From NCBI GenBank assembly GCA_050288625.1, contig JBNKEE010000029.1:13681-77680 (forward strand): a stretch of 64,000 nt of DNA. Direction: 5' to 3'. Origin of the DNA: JAAGZL01 sp050288625 (GTDB lineage: Bacteria > Pseudomonadota > Gammaproteobacteria > Chromatiales > Chromatiaceae). This document shows positions 61,626 to 64,000 of the stretch, in pieces; the stretch's first letter is position 1; each line of letters starts with the position of its first letter. A program made the position numbers and the translations under genes. The notes below the pieces were generated by a model. The model was not told the DNA's origin. It searched no databases and worked only from the letters and a program-made list of their open reading frames with translations.

Positions 61626-63605
61626 ATGGTATTCAACAAGTTAATGTCGCCGATGGATCATGGCGTAGCCCTATATCAAAACGGTCGTTATGCAGAGGCA
61701 GAGGCAGCTTTTAACACTTATTTGAAGGTCAACCCGAACAATATCAACGCATTACATCTCTTAGCACTGAGTGTGTTTCAGCAAAGACGTTTACCTGATG
61801 CAGAACGCATTCTACGCTCAGCCGTCAAGAAGAATAAAAAGATTTCAAAACTTCATCATAGTCTAGGGCAGGTGCAAGAAGCACAGGGAAAGCTAGACAA
61901 TGCATTATCATCATTAACAACTGCATCGAAGCTTGACCCAAATAACGAATGGATACACATCAATAAGGCAATAGTGCTTGGCAAATTAAAGAGGACAAGT
62001 GAGGCAATCTCTTCAGCCCGCTATGTTCTAAAGATAAATCACAATAACGTTACCGCTAAAGCCACACTAGGGCAGCTCCTTTGGCAACAAGGTGATAATA
62101 TTGCTGCTAAAAAGGCACTTAACGAGGCATTAGAATTACAACCTAATTTTGTGCAAGCGCTCTCACATCTTGGGACCATTCTATTTTCAGAGGGAAACCT
62201 GGACGCAGCAGAAGAATACCTACGCAAAGCTGAAAATATTGGGCCACCTCACCCTGAAGTGCTATGCAACCTTACCGGCGTATTACTAGCTAAAGAAGAT
62301 CATCACGCACTCGACTATAGTTTAAAGGCAGTCAAACTATCCCCCAAATACCCAAATGCTTATCTTTACTTAGGCCGTGCATTAGAACAGGTTGGCCAGT
62401 GGGATGAAGCATTTACAGCGTACTCCAAAGCACTTCAGCTTCAGCCAAATTCTAAGCTAGCATCGATAGGATTAGCCGGCGCAGAGATGAATTTAGGTCA
62501 ATTTGATAAAGCAAAAGAGTTATGCTGGAAGGAGCTAGGCAGAAACCCACATTTCCTTGAGGCCTATTCTATTCTTTTAGAACTTGAAGATCCGGAAAAC
62601 ATCCGCGATAAGCTTGAGTTTATTGAACAGCTATATAACAAAAGCGAATATTCAGATAAAGAAAAATGGCGTACTGCATTCTCGTTGGCACATTTCTATG
62701 AAAAAGACGCACAATACAAAAAGTCCTTTGACATTCTAATGGATGCTAATCGCCTAAAGCGTTCAATATATGATGATTTTCTTGAGGATGAACGATGTTT
62801 TTTTAATAACATCCAATCTGTGTTTACCAAGGATTTTATAAATAAAAGGGTAGATTATGGACTATCAGACAAAACACCAATTTTTATTCTAGGTATGCCA
62901 CGCTCTGGCACCACCCTAACTGAACAAATACTTGCCAGTCACTCTCAAGTGTTTGGTTCTGGTGAACTGCAATATATAAGTAACTCCCTAAGGAACCTCA
63001 CCAACTCTCTATTATATATAGATTATCCTGAGGCAGTTAAAAGCCTTAACCCTAGCGAATACACAAAGATAGCTAGTTGGTATCTTGATAAGATAAGAGA
63101 TAAAGACACAGATGCTTTGAAGATAACAGATAAACTCCCGCATAACTTTTTAAATCTAGGGATAATACGAATACTCTTTCCGCACGCCAAGGTTATTCAC
63201 TGCAAGCGTAACCCCATAGATAACTGCCTATCAATCTATAAACAGAATTTCACAGATAAACATAAGTACGCCTATGATCTAGCTGAATTGGGGCACTATT
63301 ATCTGCTTTATCGAGACTTAATGGACCATTGGCGAAGCGTGCTACCTAACGAATATATTTTAGAAGTGGAATACGAGGATATAGTGGCGGATCAGGAAGG
63401 AATGACTCGACGTTTGCTAGAGTTCTGCGACCTGCCTTGGGAAGAAGGTTGTCTACAATTCCATAAAACCAAACGTGCAATTCTAACTGCCAGCCAAAAA
63501 CAGGTTCGTCGAAAGATCTACTCTGATTCGATTAAACTATGGCAACACTATGAAAAACAGTTACAACCTTTGATTGAAGTGCTTCAATCGGGCAACGCAC
63601 TATAG
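61626..63605 (+). CDS. TPR-repeat sulfotransferase
   Basis: This is a 659-residue two-part protein. Residues about 10-330 form roughly nine tetratricopeptide repeats (YQNGRYAEAEAAFNTYLKVNP; GTILFSEGNLDAAEEYLRKAE; GRALEQVGQWDEAFTAYSKALQLQP). The C-terminal part is a PAPS-dependent sulfotransferase related to tyrosylprotein sulfotransferases: 5'-phosphosulfate loop PIFILGMPRSGTTLTEQILAS near 416, and 3'-phosphate region IIRILFPHAKVIHCKRNPIDNC. No signal peptide or membrane helix is visible. It probably sulfates a protein or glycan presented by the TPR part; the substrate is unknown. The gene looks more AT-rich than the pur genes, which may signal transfer. Confidence 0.9.
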   Translation: MVFNKLMSPMDHGVALYQNGRYAEAEAAFNTYLKVNPNNINALHLLALSVFQQRRLPDAERILRSAVKKNKKISKLHHSLGQVQEAQGKLDNALSSLTTASKLDPNNEWIHINKAIVLGKLKRTSEAISSARYVLKINHNNVTAKATLGQLLWQQGDNIAAKKALNEALELQPNFVQALSHLGTILFSEGNLDAAEEYLRKAENIGPPHPEVLCNLTGVLLAKEDHHALDYSLKAVKLSPKYPNAYLYLGRALEQVGQWDEAFTAYSKALQLQPNSKLASIGLAGAEMNLGQFDKAKELCWKELGRNPHFLEAYSILLELEDPENIRDKLEFIEQLYNKSEYSDKEKWRTAFSLAHFYEKDAQYKKSFDILMDANRLKRSIYDDFLEDERCFFNNIQSVFTKDFINKRVDYGLSDKTPIFILGMPRSGTTLTEQILASHSQVFGSGELQYISNSLRNLTNSLLYIDYPEAVKSLNPSEYTKIASWYLDKIRDKDTDALKITDKLPHNFLNLGIIRILFPHAKVIHCKRNPIDNCLSIYKQNFTDKHKYAYDLAELGHYYLLYRDLMDHWRSVLPNEYILEVEYEDIVADQEGMTRRLLEFCDLPWEEGCLQFHKTKRAILTASQKQVRRKIYSDSIKLWQHYEKQLQPLIEVLQSGNAL

Positions 63606-63862
63606 AACAAATAATTTCCCATCCCCATTGGGTTAATCGCAGAAAATAACTAAAACGTTACTCACAAATCATGGGGTCACATGACAACAGAGCCATAGCT
63701 TATTGCGGTGCAGATCGCGCACGTTGAAGGCATCACCATATTTGTTACTGAAGATTTTTATGGTGATTTTCTCTTTCTGCCGGCTTAGTTATTATTTCTT
63801 CATGCCACTCTTATTTAATAATCTTGCTTCCATTTGATACTAACCAAATCCAATTCAACAAA
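63606..63862. other. Intergenic region without a supported gene
   Basis: About 250 bases after the sulfotransferase contain no credible gene. A 40-residue open stretch on the minus strand (with KIFSNKYGDAFNVRDLHR) has no start or family match that I can recognise. Confidence 0.3.
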
Positions 63863-63886
63863 AAACGGGGCCCGAAGGCCCCGTTT
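63863..63886 (-). terminator. Terminator of the porin-like gene
   Basis: A perfect 10-bp stem (63863-63872 with 63877-63886) has a 4-base loop. Read on the minus strand it is followed by a T-run, 34 bases past the stop codon of the gene entering from the right edge. Confidence 0.85.
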
Positions 63887-63919
63887 AACTAACTACACAG
63901 TTTCTAAATTTATAAAAAC

Positions 63920-64000
63920 TTAGAAGGTGTGAATGATACCAACTGAGAACGCATCCCAATCTGCATTGGCAAAATCACTGTCGTAGTCTGTGTATGCAGC
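63920..64000 (-). CDS. C-terminal end of an outer-membrane porin-like protein (partial)
   Basis: Only the last 26 residues are inside the window: ...YDSDFANADWDAFSVGIIHTF then stop. A final amphipathic strand ending in Phe is the classic beta-signal recognised by the BAM complex, so this is almost surely an outer-membrane beta-barrel, most likely a porin of the Gram-negative porin family. A terminator follows. The rest of the gene lies outside. Confidence 0.7.
   Translation of the reverse strand, partial: AAYTDYDSDFANADWDAFSVGIIHTF

Noticed and set aside
63606..63862. Degraded transposase or small gene after the sulfotransferase
   Set aside because: Only a short minus-strand open stretch is seen; no start codon context, inverted ends or recognisable motif.

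Overview
The window is a chromosomal segment of a Gram-negative gammaproteobacterium. The evidence is the gene order: gatCAB, mreBCD-mrdA-rodA-mltB-rlpA-dacA, ybeD-lipB, aroQ-accBC-prmA-dusB-fis, purHD, lptD-surA-pdxA-apaH, and zapA followed by 6S RNA and fau. Outer-membrane biogenesis genes (lptD, surA, a porin C-terminus) confirm a diderm. A heme-c chemoreceptor, two small c-type cytochromes, a TlpA-like thioredoxin and DsbD suggest a respiring, redox-sensing bacterium, perhaps a relative of sulfur-oxidizing Chromatiales or their symbionts. That placement is inference only. No tRNA or rRNA gene, CRISPR array, prophage or insertion sequence was recognised.

Layout. 1-1544: the start of a coiled-coil (probably chemoreceptor) gene, a Lys/Ala-rich histone-H1-like gene and a secreted orphan. 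1549-4756: gatCAB on the minus strand. 4961-15359: a long plus-strand cell-wall run (mreBCD, mrdA, rodA, mltB, rlpA, dacA, dat) leading into ybeD-lipB. 15390-19143: a redox island (heme-c chemoreceptor with a sigma-28 promoter, lipoprotein cytochrome, class I cytochrome c, mdh) lying between lipB and lipA. 19346-25266: lipA, elyC, fxsA, a GDSL esterase, cutA, dsbD and a TlpA-like thioredoxin. 25454-31050: aroQ-accBC-prmA, a zinc-ribbon DUF3426 protein and dusB-fis. 31134-34044: purH-purD. 34049-41594: amgK diverging from lptD-surA-pdxA, then an ankyrin gene and apaH. 41622-47493: small genes including folA, a rhodanese, lgt-thyA, an XRE regulator and rlmI. 47564-50741: a SYLF protein and molybdenum-cofactor genes. 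50763-56560: a PfkB kinase, dgkA and the gcvT-H-PA-PB glycine-cleavage operon. 56647-60128: pepP-ygfB diverging from a ZapB-like gene, zapA, 6S RNA and fau. 60267-64000: a second histone-H1-like gene built on a 45-bp tandem repeat, rpiA, a TPR-sulfotransferase and the last codons of a porin.

Most of the window is ordinary housekeeping. Many genes overlap by 4 bp (mreC/mreD, mrdA/rodA, dusB/fis, moeA/moaD, ygfB/pepP), and five convergent pairs overlap at their 3' ends.

The points most worth a second look are these: mreC has no ATG, GTG or TTG at its conserved N-terminus and seems to start at ATC; the 60.3-kb H1-like gene contains near-identical 45-bp minisatellite copies; the heme-c chemoreceptor has a good sigma-28 promoter and sits beside two cytochromes; the fau start codon lies at the 3' end of 6S RNA; and ksgA-apaG and murU are missing from places where relatives carry them. 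I did not find a convincing wholly new system.
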